A DNA stretch of 64,000 bases from Salegentibacter sp. 24 (GCF_004362395.1 NZ_SNWE01000013.1:1-64000), one strand, 5' to 3'. Shown: positions 36,778-46,251, counted from the first letter of the stretch. Numbers and translations are program-made. Notes: a model not told the origin generated them from the letters alone.

Positions 36778-38073
36778 ATGAAAACAGGATTAGTTTGGTT
36801 TCAGAACAATTTACGTTGCGAAGATAATTTACCCCTAGCAAAAGCGTGTAAGGAAAATGACCGGGTAATTGCTATTTACTTTTTTGATCCCCGCCAGTTT
36901 GCCATGACCGAATTCGGATTCCCCAGGACGGGAAAATTTCGGGCAAAATTTTTAATGGAAAGCATCGCAGAATTAAAGCAACAGCTTTGCAGTCTAAATA
37001 TTCCATTATTTATTTATCACCAAAAACCAGAAGATAGCTTCCCTGAATTCCTTCAGCAATTTGCTGTCAGCTGCGTTTATCTCCAGCAGGAATGGACCAG
37101 CGAGGAACAGGTGCTCCTGGCCAGGTTAAAAGGAAAGCTCCCGAAAGGCATAAGATTAAAAACCTATTTTGATCAATTTCTATTTCATCCCCAGGATATT
37201 CCGTATGCTAATTTCAGTGAGATACCGGAGGTTTTTACCAGTTTCAGAAAAAAATGTGAAGCTAAAATTTCAGTTAGAAAATGCACCCCGGTCTCTGAAC
37301 CTTTAAAAAAAGAAAACTTCCATTTAAAAAATGAGACTGAAATTCCTGATTTCAGACAATTAGGTTTTCAAGAATTTCAGCAAGATCCAAGAAGCGCTTT
37401 TCCATTTAAAGGTGGGGAGAAACAGGCAAAAAAAAGAATCAACCACTATTTCTGGAAAACCCAGAAGCTTACAAAATATAAACAAACCCGTAATGGGCTC
37501 CTTGGAGAAGACTACAGTTCGAAACTTTCTCCCTGGCTGGCCAACGGTAGCATTTCAGCCAGACAAATTTACTGGGAGGTACAAAAATTTGAAAAAGAGA
37601 TTATTCAGAACAAGGATACCTACTGGCTTATTTTTGAGCTCATCTGGCGCGATTACTTTAAATATATTTCTCTAAAACACGGAAATAGCATCTTCAGAAT
37701 CGAGGGAATTCTCGATATGGATTTACCTTGGGATAACAACAAGGACACCCAGCAACAGTGGATTTCTGGACAATCCAGGGAGCCTTTTGTAAACGCCAAT
37801 ATGAAAGAAATAGCCGCCACTGGTTTTATGAGTAATCGCGGTCGGCAAAATGTGGCAAGCTACTGGGCTAAAGAGTTAAAACAGGACTGGCGCTTTGGGG
37901 CGGCATATTTTGAAAGCCTACTCATTGATTATGACGTGCACAGCAATTGGGGAAACTGGATGTATAACAGCGGAGTCGGCAACGATCCAAGGGATAGAAA
38001 ATTCAATATTAAACGCCAGGCGGAACGTTATGATCCGGAGCAGAAATTCCAAAATTTATGGCTGGGCAAGTAA
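36778..38073 (+). CDS. Cryptochrome DASH (photolyase family)
   Basis: The 431-residue product has an N-terminal alpha/beta antenna domain (LVWFQNNLRCEDNLPLAKAC) and a C-terminal FAD domain. FAD contacts are in TRNGLLGEDYSSKLSPWLANGSISARQI, ELIWRDYFKYI and TGFMSNRGRQNVASYWAKEL, then DYDVHSNWGNWMYNSGVGNDPRDRKFN. The last motif is diagnostic of DASH cryptochromes. The family repairs cyclobutane pyrimidine dimers, mainly in single-stranded or looped DNA, and may signal in light. It overlaps the next photolyase gene by 16 bp. Confidence 0.95.
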   Translation: MKTGLVWFQNNLRCEDNLPLAKACKENDRVIAIYFFDPRQFAMTEFGFPRTGKFRAKFLMESIAELKQQLCSLNIPLFIYHQKPEDSFPEFLQQFAVSCVYLQQEWTSEEQVLLARLKGKLPKGIRLKTYFDQFLFHPQDIPYANFSEIPEVFTSFRKKCEAKISVRKCTPVSEPLKKENFHLKNETEIPDFRQLGFQEFQQDPRSAFPFKGGEKQAKKRINHYFWKTQKLTKYKQTRNGLLGEDYSSKLSPWLANGSISARQIYWEVQKFEKEIIQNKDTYWLIFELIWRDYFKYISLKHGNSIFRIEGILDMDLPWDNNKDTQQQWISGQSREPFVNANMKEIAATGFMSNRGRQNVASYWAKELKQDWRFGAAYFESLLIDYDVHSNWGNWMYNSGVGNDPRDRKFNIKRQAERYDPEQKFQNLWLGK

Positions 38074-39605
38074 AAACCTTAAGGCTTATTTTGGGGGACC
38101 AGCTCAATTATCAACACAGTTGGTTTAAGCAGGAGCAAAAAAACCTGCTTTACGTTTTTATGGAAATGCGACAGGAAACCGATTATGTCCTCCATCATAT
38201 TCAGAAAATAGTCGGCTTTTTCAGATCGATGCGAAATTTTGCTGAATACTTAAGAAAACGTGAGCACGAGGTGATTTATTTAAAGATCAACGACCTGAGG
38301 AATCAGCAGATTTTATCAAAAAACCTGTCATGGCTAATTTCCGAGTATAAAATTGAGAAATTTGAATACCAGCTTCCTGATGAATTCCGTCTGGACAAGC
38401 AGCTAAAGGATTTCTGCAAAGGATTATCTATAGTCTCTGAAGCTTACGATACCGAACACTTTTTCACTTCAAGAGAAGATCTTGCCAAATTCTATGAAGG
38501 AAAAAAGCAGATGACCATGGAATACTTTTACCGGGAGATGCGCAAAAAACATGAAATACTCCTGGTAAATGAGAAAGACCCTGAAGGCGGAAAATGGAAT
38601 TTCGATAAAACTAACCGTAAGAAATGGATGGGCAAACCGGAAATTCCACACGAGCGTGGATTTAGAAAAGATATTTCAGAAACACTACAGGAGATAAGGA
38701 AAGCAGAAATTAAAAGTTTCGGAAACATTGATGCTGGAAAATACAACTGGCCAACCAGCCGGGAAGATTCACTATCGGTTCTAAACTATTTCTGTAAAAA
38801 TCTGCTTGTTCATTTTGGCGATTTTCAGGATGCCATGCATATTTCGGAAGCTTATTTATTTCATTCCCGCTTATCGTTTGCCTTAAATACCAAAATGCTC
38901 AGCCCTAAAGAGGTTATCGATTCAGTAATTGGTCACTGGAGAGAAAACCAGGACCAGATTGATATCTCCCAGGTTGAAGGTTTTGTAAGACAAATTCTTG
39001 GTTGGCGAGAATATATGCGCGGAATTTACTGGAAAGAAATGCCGGGGTATAAACAAGCAAACAAACTTTCAAACCAGAATAAATTACCGGAATTCTACTG
39101 GAATGCCAATACCAAAATGAACTGCTTAAAGCATAGCATTAAACAAAGCCTGGACAATGCGTATGCACATCATATTCAGCGTTTAATGATCACCGGAAAC
39201 TATGCGCTTCTCACCCAAACCCATCCCGATGAGGTTGACGCCTGGTACCTGGGAATTTATATTGACGCCATAGAATGGGTAGAAATCACAAATACCCGGG
39301 GAATGAGCCAGTTTGCTGATGGAGGCCTGGTAGCGACCAAACCTTACGTTTCCAGCGGGGCCTATATCAATAAAATGAGCAATTACTGCAAGGGGTGTGT
39401 ATATGATGTGAAGAAAAAGACGGGGGAGAATTCCTGCCCGTTTAATAGTTTATACTGGAATTTTTTAAATACCAAACGAGAATATTTTCAAAATAACCGC
39501 CGGATGGCAATGATGCTAAAAATGTTGGATAAAAAATCCAACCAGGAATTATCTAAAATAAAAGAAAGAGACCACTCTATAATTAGCAATCCACAAAATT
39601 TTTAA
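38058..39605 (+). CDS. FeS-type photolyase/cryptochrome (PhrB/CryB, FeS-BCP)
   Basis: The 515-residue product has an N-terminal DUF domain with the family start TLRLILGDQLNYQHSWF. FAD domain motifs include EGFVRQILGWREYMRGIYW, HHIQRLMITGNYALL and NTRGMSQFADGGLVATKPYVSSGAYINKMS. Four Cys at NCLKH, YCKGC and SCPF match the spacing of the [4Fe-4S] ligands in PhrB. Members repair (6-4) photoproducts. It overlaps cry-DASH, so the two DNA-repair flavoproteins are coupled. Confidence 0.94.
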   Translation: MAGQVKTLRLILGDQLNYQHSWFKQEQKNLLYVFMEMRQETDYVLHHIQKIVGFFRSMRNFAEYLRKREHEVIYLKINDLRNQQILSKNLSWLISEYKIEKFEYQLPDEFRLDKQLKDFCKGLSIVSEAYDTEHFFTSREDLAKFYEGKKQMTMEYFYREMRKKHEILLVNEKDPEGGKWNFDKTNRKKWMGKPEIPHERGFRKDISETLQEIRKAEIKSFGNIDAGKYNWPTSREDSLSVLNYFCKNLLVHFGDFQDAMHISEAYLFHSRLSFALNTKMLSPKEVIDSVIGHWRENQDQIDISQVEGFVRQILGWREYMRGIYWKEMPGYKQANKLSNQNKLPEFYWNANTKMNCLKHSIKQSLDNAYAHHIQRLMITGNYALLTQTHPDEVDAWYLGIYIDAIEWVEITNTRGMSQFADGGLVATKPYVSSGAYINKMSNYCKGCVYDVKKKTGENSCPFNSLYWNFLNTKREYFQNNRRMAMMLKMLDKKSNQELSKIKERDHSIISNPQNF

Positions 39606-39811
39606 CATTCAAGTTAAACACTAGTTAAAAGATATCCTTTCAAATCACTTATTCTATAAATTCGTTTAATAATTGAAATTTCATTATTGATAATTATAGA
39701 TTACTATAAATCAAATTTTTATAGTTTTCATTTTTTTTCGAGGCACGAATTTATTTATTAACTTGTATAAACTATTAACCAAGGTAGCTCAGCTACTTAA
39801 AACCAACCAGT

Positions 39812-39967
39812 ATGAGAGATTTAATATGGCTTATCGTAGTATTATTAGTAATAGGATGGCTTGTTGGCTATTTTGCATTTCCAGATTTAGGAAGCATTAT
39901 ACACATTCTAATTGTGGTAGCCGTAATCCTGATTTTGTATAAGTTATTAACCGGACGACGTCTGTAA
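39812..39967 (+). CDS. Small membrane protein, Lmo0937 family (DUF5670-like)
   Basis: A 51-residue product: MRDLIWLIVVLLVIGWLVGY, FAFPDLGSIIHILIVVAVILI and LYKLLTGRRL. Two membrane helices and a short basic tail match the Lmo0937 family. These are often stress-induced, but their function is unknown. The frame is bounded by an ATG and TAA and is followed closely by a strong terminator, supporting a real short transcript. It lies 206 bp after the photolyase gene. Confidence 0.8.
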   Translation: MRDLIWLIVVLLVIGWLVGYFAFPDLGSIIHILIVVAVILILYKLLTGRRL

Positions 39968-39990
39968 TTAATAATTTATTTACATTCATT

Positions 39991-40019
39991 AAACCCTTTG
40001 AACTGTTCAAAGGGTTTTC
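39991..40019 (+). terminator. Terminator after the small membrane protein gene
   Basis: AAACCCTTTGAA and TTCAAAGGGTTT form a perfect 12-bp stem with a 2-4 nt loop and T-rich tail, 23 bp after the stop at 39967. Confidence 0.88.
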
Positions 40020-40100
40020 TTATTTTCTATAAGGTACATCCAGGCATTTCATCCCTGCTTTGCTTAGTAAATCTTATCTTCGGACTTTAAATTAATCACT

Positions 40101-40859
40101 ATGTGGAATCTATCGAATAAATTCGCCCTGGTAACCGGTGGCACAAAAGGAATAGGAAAAGCTACAGTACTTGAATTTCTAGATTTGGGTGCAGAAGTTC
40201 TGTTCACCTCAAGAACCCAGAAGGATATAGACGCTTTATTGAAGGAACTCAAAGCATATGGTAAAAAAGCTCACGGACTTGTTGCCGATGTAGCTATTGC
40301 CCAGGACCGGCAAAAAGTTTACGCCTACATTGAGAAACATTGGAATAAACTAGATATTCTGGTGAATAACGCAGGCATTAATATCCGGAAAAAAGCTAAG
40401 GATTATTCTGATGAAGAATTCAGAAAAGTGATGGAAATTAATTTGAATGCCCCTTTTGAATTCAGTCGCAAGCTTCATTTTTTGCTAAAAAAAGATAATC
40501 ATTCAACAATAGTAAATGTAGCCTCCTCTGCGGCCATGCAGGATGTTGGTACCGGCACACCATATGCCATGTCCAAAGCCGGCTTACTGCAGCAAACCCG
40601 AAGTCTTGCCGTGGAATGGGCGGGGGATGGAATTCGCGTGAACGCAGTTTCTCCCTGGTTTACTGTTACACCGCTCACAAAAGGACTTTTAGAAGAGGAG
40701 CATAGAATGAATCCTATTATCCAAAGAACGCCTTTAAAACGCGTGGCTAAGGCCAGTGAAATAGCAGCGATAATTGCATTTTTGGCGATGGACAAATCCT
40801 CATACATCACCGGCCAAAATATTGTAGCCGATGGAGGAATGAGCATTAATGCTATTTAG
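40101..40859 (+). CDS. SDR-family oxidoreductase (tropinone reductase-like)
   Basis: The 252-residue product is a classical short-chain dehydrogenase. Motifs are the NAD(P)-binding TGGTKGIGKA, LVNNAGINIRK, catalytic Ser in VNVASSAAMQDVGTGT and Tyr-Lys in PYAMSKAGLLQ. The C-terminal GQNIVADGGMSIN is also present. It resembles tropinone reductase-like SDRs. The substrate is unknown. Same strand as the photolyase genes but after a terminator, so possibly independently transcribed. Confidence 0.92.
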   Translation: MWNLSNKFALVTGGTKGIGKATVLEFLDLGAEVLFTSRTQKDIDALLKELKAYGKKAHGLVADVAIAQDRQKVYAYIEKHWNKLDILVNNAGINIRKKAKDYSDEEFRKVMEINLNAPFEFSRKLHFLLKKDNHSTIVNVASSAAMQDVGTGTPYAMSKAGLLQQTRSLAVEWAGDGIRVNAVSPWFTVTPLTKGLLEEEHRMNPIIQRTPLKRVAKASEIAAIIAFLAMDKSSYITGQNIVADGGMSINAI

Positions 40860-40895
40860 TACCATTTTTTGTATCTTTAAAAGAAAACAATTACA

Positions 40896-41576
40896 ATGAA
40901 AAGACTATTACTTTTTAGCTTTCTGATGGCTACCTTGATCAGCTGCAAGAATAAAGAAACTGAAATTGGTAAAGAAACAAGTGCAGAACCAGTTAAAACA
41001 GTACCTGAGCAAATCGCTGTAGCTCACGGATTGAAGAATTTCGATGATGTTAAAGAGATTCAGTTCACCTTTAATGTAAGGGTTGGAGATTCCATTAGGA
41101 CCAGCCGTGCCTGGAACTGGAAACCACAAACCAACGAAATCAGGCTTACCCAAGGTGATATCAGTCAAAGCTATACCAGGACCGATAGTATTGCTGAGGA
41201 AGATAAGGACATCGACCAGAAATTCATCAACGACTCCTACTGGCTATTGTTCCCATTCCATATGGTGTGGAGCGACCCTGAGATCTCTGAGGAAAAATCC
41301 GGGATAGCTCCAATTAGTAAAAAGGAAATGACCTACCTGGAGGTATCCTACAAAGGTGAAGGTGGGTATACTCCCGGGGATACTTATGTGATTTATTACA
41401 GGGATGATCTTTTAATAGAGGAATGGATCTATAAATCGGCCGACGGGAAACGAGAAATGCCAACTACCTGGGAGAATTATGAAGATTTTGAAGGCCTAAA
41501 AATCGCCAAATCCCATGAATCGCCAGACGGAAGTTTTGAAATATTTTTTAGTGATATTGAAGTCGAGGCTCCATAA
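40896..41576 (+). CDS. Hypothetical lipoprotein
   Basis: The 226-residue product has a lipobox (SFLMATLISC, Cys at residue 17). A mainly beta-strand protein follows, with alternating aromatic and acidic residues. Repeated patterns such as EIQFTFNVRVGDS, WNWKPQTNEIRL and YVIYYRDDLLIEEWIY suggest a LolA/LolB-like half-barrel (inference). I recognise no named family. It starts 36 bp after the SDR gene and is probably cotranscribed with it. A TATCTTTA box lies in the gap. Confidence 0.7.
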   Translation: MKRLLLFSFLMATLISCKNKETEIGKETSAEPVKTVPEQIAVAHGLKNFDDVKEIQFTFNVRVGDSIRTSRAWNWKPQTNEIRLTQGDISQSYTRTDSIAEEDKDIDQKFINDSYWLLFPFHMVWSDPEISEEKSGIAPISKKEMTYLEVSYKGEGGYTPGDTYVIYYRDDLLIEEWIYKSADGKREMPTTWENYEDFEGLKIAKSHESPDGSFEIFFSDIEVEAP

Positions 41577-41698
41577 AAATTAAAAAAGTAACTAGTCACC
41601 ATACCTGCAGTTCTTAGTCTATTGCTGGTTCATTATTTTAAAATATTGATTGGTACTCCTGCCCAGAGAGCTGCACGGGACTAAATTTATTTCGACCA

Positions 41699-42613
41699 TT
41701 AATATTTTAAACCCCCTGGATTTTCACCGGGCTGCCAATTATAATCAGGCTCATAATAATCCCAGAGTAAGGCGGAAATATCCCTTTGTAATTGCCAGGC
41801 CTGATTATCATCTTCCCAGGAATCATCCTGATTATTTTTTGTAGCGATATAGCATACATAATCCCCGGATGGTGCATTTACCAAAAAAAGCTCTGAACGG
41901 GATGTATTCACCATTCCCTGCTTTGCGGCTGCCTGGACATAAGGTGGTATTTGTGAGAGCGCGTATTCCTGATAGAAAGAGTTCCCGAGCAACCTGTACA
42001 TTTCCTCACTGGCCCGGGCGCTTATAAGCTCTCGTTTTCTTATTTTCACTAAAATAGATGCCATTTCCCGCGGCGTGGTCTGTCCCCAACCGTACTTCTC
42101 CCAGTCTTTATCCCTGTTTTTGGTCCTGGAATTTACACGGGTCTTTTCCAGCCCGATTTCAGCCATTAATTCATTGATGGCTTCCCCCCCACCGGCAAGT
42201 TCCTGATTCCAGAGTGATGTTACATTATCACTATAACTAATCATAAGAGCGACCAGTGTTCGAAGATCTGTTTTGGTGCTGTCTTTATAAAATTGCATCA
42301 AACCCGAACCGCCATAAATACGCTCCTTTGTATACAACAACGAATCCGTATAACGTAATTCACCCTTTTCAATTTTATCGAAGATCTTTATCAAAATTGG
42401 TACTTTCACAATACTGGCCGTTGGGAAAACCGTATCGGCATTGATCGCGACTTCCTTCCCGGTTTTTAAATGTCTCACATAAACCCCCACATCCCCCTTA
42501 AAATCTTTAATAAGATTTTCCAATTTGCTTTGAAGTTCCAAATCACGCTCCCTCTGCTGTCCAAAAGCTATGGTTGAAAGTATTAAAAAACTAAAAATAA
42601 TTATCTTTTTCAT
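41699..42613 (-). CDS. Class A beta-lactamase-type serine hydrolase
   Basis: The start is set at ATG 42613 (MKKIIIFSFLILSTIAFGQ, a signal peptide), giving 304 residues. The fold motifs are TASIVKVPIL (SxxK), MISYSDNVTS (SDN) and KQGMVNTSRSELF where KTG is expected. An EPxLN omega-loop motif with the general base is not obvious; KDWEKYGWGQTTPREM occupies that region. It may be a penicillin-binding or peptidase-like relative rather than a true beta-lactamase. Resistance should not be assumed. Confidence 0.8.
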   Translation of the reverse strand: MKKIIIFSFLILSTIAFGQQRERDLELQSKLENLIKDFKGDVGVYVRHLKTGKEVAINADTVFPTASIVKVPILIKIFDKIEKGELRYTDSLLYTKERIYGGSGLMQFYKDSTKTDLRTLVALMISYSDNVTSLWNQELAGGGEAINELMAEIGLEKTRVNSRTKNRDKDWEKYGWGQTTPREMASILVKIRKRELISARASEEMYRLLGNSFYQEYALSQIPPYVQAAAKQGMVNTSRSELFLVNAPSGDYVCYIATKNNQDDSWEDDNQAWQLQRDISALLWDYYEPDYNWQPGENPGGLKY

Positions 42614-42641
42614 CGGTAGTTGAATTAAGCAGTCACTAAAT

Positions 42642-43925
42642 TTACACAGATTTTTCCTGAATTCCCTTTTTAAGAATTTGGCCGAACTGGTACATATCTT
42701 CAAAAGAGCAGTAAAAGGGTGCCGGGGCCAGTCGAATCACATTTGGCTCCCGCCAGTCAGTTATTACCCCATTTTTCATTAAATAATTAAACAATGCCCT
42801 GCCCTGTCCGTGTAAAAAAACAGAAAGCTGGGTGCCACGTTCATCCTGATTTTTTGGGGTAATAATTTCAAAATTACTATCCACCTCCTTATCTATTTCA
42901 TGCAACACAAATTCCAAATAGGCCACGAGTTTATTTCGTTTTTCAATCAAGGCCGGCATCCCTACCTTATCAAACATTTCCAAAGATGCCAAATAAGGCG
43001 CAAGGGCTAAAACCGGGGCATTTGAAATCTGCCAGGCATCAGCCCCATTTTCGGGTTGAAATTCAGGCTCCATTAAAAAACGACGTTCTTTATTATGTCC
43101 CCACCAACCCTCAAAACGAGGAATATCTTTTTGATTATGATATTTTTCATTGATAAAACATCCGGAAGCATTTCCAGGCCCACTATTCATATATTTATAA
43201 CTGCACCAGGCGGCAAAATCCACATTCCAATGGTTTAGTTTAAGTTCAATATTTCCAGCGGCATGAGCAAGATCCCAGCCAACAAATGCGCCGATTTCGT
43301 GCCCGGATTTAGTGATTTCTTCCATCGCAAGTACCTGTCCTGTGTAGTAGTTTACTCCTCCGATTAAAATAAGGGCGCACTCTTCTCCCACTTCCCGTAT
43401 CGTTGCCAGAATATCCTGGGTTCTAAAATTATTTTCACCCTCCCGCCTTTTAATTTCCACAATAGCATCCTTTGGATCATAACCATGAAAACGAACCTGG
43501 CTGGAAATCATATACTGGTCACTTGGAAAGGCCTTTTCTTCACAGATTATTTTATATCGCCTGCCCTCTGGGCGATAAAAGGAAACCATCAGTAAATGAA
43601 GGTTTACCGTAAGGGTATTCATAACAGTCACTTCCGCTGGTTTTGCACCTACAACTTTGGCCAGTTTGCCTGAAAAACGCTCGTGGTAATCCCACCAGGG
43701 TTTTTTGGCAGAGAAATGACCTTCAACGGCGAGATTCGCCCAATCGGTCATTATTTCATCAACATAGTTTCTTGCAGATTTGGGTTGAAGCCCCAGGGAA
43801 TTCCCTGTGAAATATATTACATTGTTACCCTGGTGCTGAGGAAAAATAAATTCCTCCCGATATGAGGATATGCTATCCTGGGCATCGAGTTCCCGGGCAT
43901 ATTCGAGCGTATTTTGAAATTGCAT
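42642..43925 (-). CDS. kynU: Kynureninase
   Basis: A PLP enzyme hydrolysing kynurenine or 3-hydroxykynurenine to (hydroxy)anthranilate and alanine. The 427 residues include YFTGNSLGLQPKSA, MNTLTVNLHLLMVSFY, VGWDLAHAAGNIEL and the PLP lysine in WCSYKYMNSGPGN. LIRLAPAPFYCSFED-like residues close the protein. With kmo on the same strand it supplies two consecutive steps of the kynurenine pathway. The stop is 28 bp upstream of the serine hydrolase start, so those two may share a transcript. Confidence 0.95.
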   Translation of the reverse strand: MQFQNTLEYARELDAQDSISSYREEFIFPQHQGNNVIYFTGNSLGLQPKSARNYVDEIMTDWANLAVEGHFSAKKPWWDYHERFSGKLAKVVGAKPAEVTVMNTLTVNLHLLMVSFYRPEGRRYKIICEEKAFPSDQYMISSQVRFHGYDPKDAIVEIKRREGENNFRTQDILATIREVGEECALILIGGVNYYTGQVLAMEEITKSGHEIGAFVGWDLAHAAGNIELKLNHWNVDFAAWCSYKYMNSGPGNASGCFINEKYHNQKDIPRFEGWWGHNKERRFLMEPEFQPENGADAWQISNAPVLALAPYLASLEMFDKVGMPALIEKRNKLVAYLEFVLHEIDKEVDSNFEIITPKNQDERGTQLSVFLHGQGRALFNYLMKNGVITDWREPNVIRLAPAPFYCSFEDMYQFGQILKKGIQEKSV

Positions 43926-44062
43926 GTGTGGTTATATTTTAAATCGGCATAGCGTTCAAATGCTAACTTTGCCAGTAAAAATACAATTTATTCACAGACT
44001 TTATACCTTGGGAAAAGGATATAGCTTTCGTGTTGGAAAGCTGTTATTGCACCAGAATTAAT

Positions 44063-44070
44063 TTCTTTAA
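44063..44070. repeat. Left 8-bp target duplication of the outer IS
   Basis: TTCTTTAA is repeated exactly at 46348-46355. Eight bp is the typical duplication of IS1595-family elements. Confidence 0.85.
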
Positions 44071-44925
44071 TAGAGGTCACCATTTAAATTCATATCTTTA
44101 AAGTCAACAAAAGCAGTACAATTATGGATATATTCAAAGGTCAAAACCTTCTAGAGTTCTCTGATCGGTTTAAATCGGACAATGATTGTAAAAAATACCT
44201 TGCCGATATTAAATGGAAAGACGGTTTTGAATGTATTAAATGTGGTCATAAGAAATCACAGGTCAGAAAAGATTTTTCACGCACCTGTAATATTTGTTCA
44301 CATCAAGAATCAGCAACAGCGCACACGCTTTTTCATAAAGTAAAGTTTGGTGTGCGTAAGGCCTTTTTTATTGTTTTTGAGATGGCTACCAGTACCAAGG
44401 GCCTTTCTGCAAGCTATGTATCGGTTCGTTATGGAGTCACTCAGACCACAGCCCGGTTGTTTATGCATAAAGTAAGGGAGGCTATGTCTTCAAGTGGTAA
44501 TAACCCCATGGACGGGGATGTCCATGTAGATGAATTTGTAGTTGGCGGCCGGGAAGAGAAAAAAATCGGAAGAAGCTATGATAGCAAGAAAAAGAAAGCT
44601 ATTACAGCAGTTCAGCTAACCGAGGATGGAAAAGTACGAAGGATGTACGCTATGCGTATCAAAGACTTCTCAGCCAGATCCCTTCAGTATATATTCGTCA
44701 ATCATATTAGTCGTGAAGCAAAAGTAACCACTGATAAATGGAGAGGGTACAGACCTATTGCCAAAGCTTATGACATCACTCAAATCGATAGTAATAAAGG
44801 GCTGAATTTTAAAGGGCTACACACCATGATTCATCAGGTAAAATCCTGGATAAGAACAACATATTCCTGGGTAAGTGATGTTAACATCAATAGGTATTTT
44901 GATGAGTTTTGTTTTAGGATTAATC

Positions 44926-44934
44926 GATCTCAAA
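44926..44934. repeat. Left 9-bp target duplication of the nested IS
   Basis: GATCTCAAA is repeated exactly at 46243-46251. Removing one copy and the element between restores the IS1595 transposase frame. Confidence 0.9.
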
Positions 44935-46242
44935 TACTAGTGATGCGTTGATTTTTTAAAAATGCTTATAATTAACTGATAATAAAATACTTATATACGT
45001 TCTTTGATTTTTTGATTTGAATTGATCTGTAGCTTTGCCCTTTTTAAGGCAAGCTATGAATACAGGTAAATATATTTTCGCTCAACTTTTGCAGTTTATC
45101 AACCGCTATGAGTTTGAAAAGTGCGTTTCCAAATACAATGGAGACCACGGAACAAGGGAGTTTAATTGTTGGAACCAATTTATTCAATTATTCTTTGGTC
45201 AACTAACAGCCCGAAATTCCTTACGTGATATTTGTACTTGCCTGAAAGCCCATCAAAACAAACTGTACCACCTCGGAATCAGAAAGCGAGTGAATCAATC
45301 AAGTATATCACGAGCCAATGAGCGCAGGGATTGGAAAATATTTGCAGACTTTGGTCAATATTTGATAGAGCAAGTCCGGCCAATGTACGCTGATTTTCCA
45401 ATTCCTAACATTGATCTTAAAAATGAGGTGTTTGCATTAGATTCAACGACAATCTCCTTGAGCTTAAAACTTTTTAGCTGGGCTCCAGGAAAATATTCTC
45501 GAGGTGCAATAAAAATGCACACCTTATTGGATCTAAGAGGCAGTATTCCCTCTTTTATAATGATTACCGATGGTAAATATCACGATAGCAACATATTGGA
45601 TGTATTAGTTCCTGTAACTGGAGCAATATATCTTATGGATAAAGCTTATATAGATTTTGCAGCATTATATCATATGCATGAAATGGGCGCCTTTTTCGTT
45701 TCCAGAGCCAAGACTACGATGGATTATACTGTTATTGAACATAATTACAACATCGATCTAAGATTTGGATTGAGAAGCGATAAGACGATCCTTTTAGCCG
45801 GCTATAAATCAAGTAAACTTTATCCAGACCCGCTAAGGTTGGTTGAATACTATGATGATCAAAACGATATCCTGCTTACTTTTGTAACCAACAATCATGA
45901 AGTATCAGCTTTAGAAATAGCCAAACTTTACCGTAACAGATGGCAAATAGAGACTTTCTTCAAATGGATAAAACAGAATTTAACCATAAAAAAATTATGG
46001 GGACAGTCTGAAAATGCAGTCAATATCCACATCTGGGTTGCTATATGTACCTACCTTATTGTGGCACGTGTCAAACATGAAATGAAGAGCAACCTCTCAA
46101 TTTATGAAATCGTGCAAATTTTAGGGATCTCAGTATTCGATAAAACGCCTTTAAATGAGATCTTAACCGAATATCAAACAAATCAAAATGACAAAGAACA
46201 ACTGGACTTATTTAACAACTAAAAATTAACGCATCAGTACTA
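44935..46242 (+). mobile_element. IS4-family insertion sequence, nested
   Basis: A 1,308-bp element. Inverted ends match at 19 of 22 positions (core TGATGCGTT-A-TTTTT). Identical 9-bp direct repeats flank it. One transposase gene fills it. The sharp ends and intact duplications suggest a fairly recent insertion. Confidence 0.92.
45056..46222 (+). CDS. IS4-family transposase (DUF4372 N-terminal domain)
   Basis: The start at ATG 45056 (MNTGKYIFAQLLQFINRYEF) gives 388 residues; the longer frame begins with TTG. The N-terminal DUF4372 domain is followed by a DDE core. The first Asp is in FALDSTTISLSLKLF and the second in IYLMDKAYIDFAAL. The Glu is in the perfect YREK signature YRNRWQIETFFKWIK. 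The gene appears complete, with its stop 20 bp from the right end, so the element may still move. Confidence 0.95.
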   Translation: MNTGKYIFAQLLQFINRYEFEKCVSKYNGDHGTREFNCWNQFIQLFFGQLTARNSLRDICTCLKAHQNKLYHLGIRKRVNQSSISRANERRDWKIFADFGQYLIEQVRPMYADFPIPNIDLKNEVFALDSTTISLSLKLFSWAPGKYSRGAIKMHTLLDLRGSIPSFIMITDGKYHDSNILDVLVPVTGAIYLMDKAYIDFAALYHMHEMGAFFVSRAKTTMDYTVIEHNYNIDLRFGLRSDKTILLAGYKSSKLYPDPLRLVEYYDDQNDILLTFVTNNHEVSALEIAKLYRNRWQIETFFKWIKQNLTIKKLWGQSENAVNIHIWVAICTYLIVARVKHEMKSNLSIYEIVQILGISVFDKTPLNEILTEYQTNQNDKEQLDLFNN

Positions 46243-46251
46243 GATCTCAAA
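46243..46251. repeat. Right 9-bp target duplication of the nested IS
   Basis: GATCTCAAA, identical to 44926-44934. Confidence 0.9.

Noticed and set aside
36778-39605. Proteorhodopsin or carotenoid cluster near the photolyases
   Set aside because: No retinal protein, beta-carotene cleavage enzyme or carotenoid synthesis gene is found in the window.
41699-42613. Antibiotic-resistance beta-lactamase
   Set aside because: KQG replaces KTG and no EPxLN motif is evident. The family includes non-lactamases, so I call only a class-A-type hydrolase.
44124-44951. Complete 275-residue transposase as read directly
   Set aside because: The last five residues come from the nested IS. Joining across the 9-bp duplication restores a longer family-like C-terminus, so it is a truncated gene.
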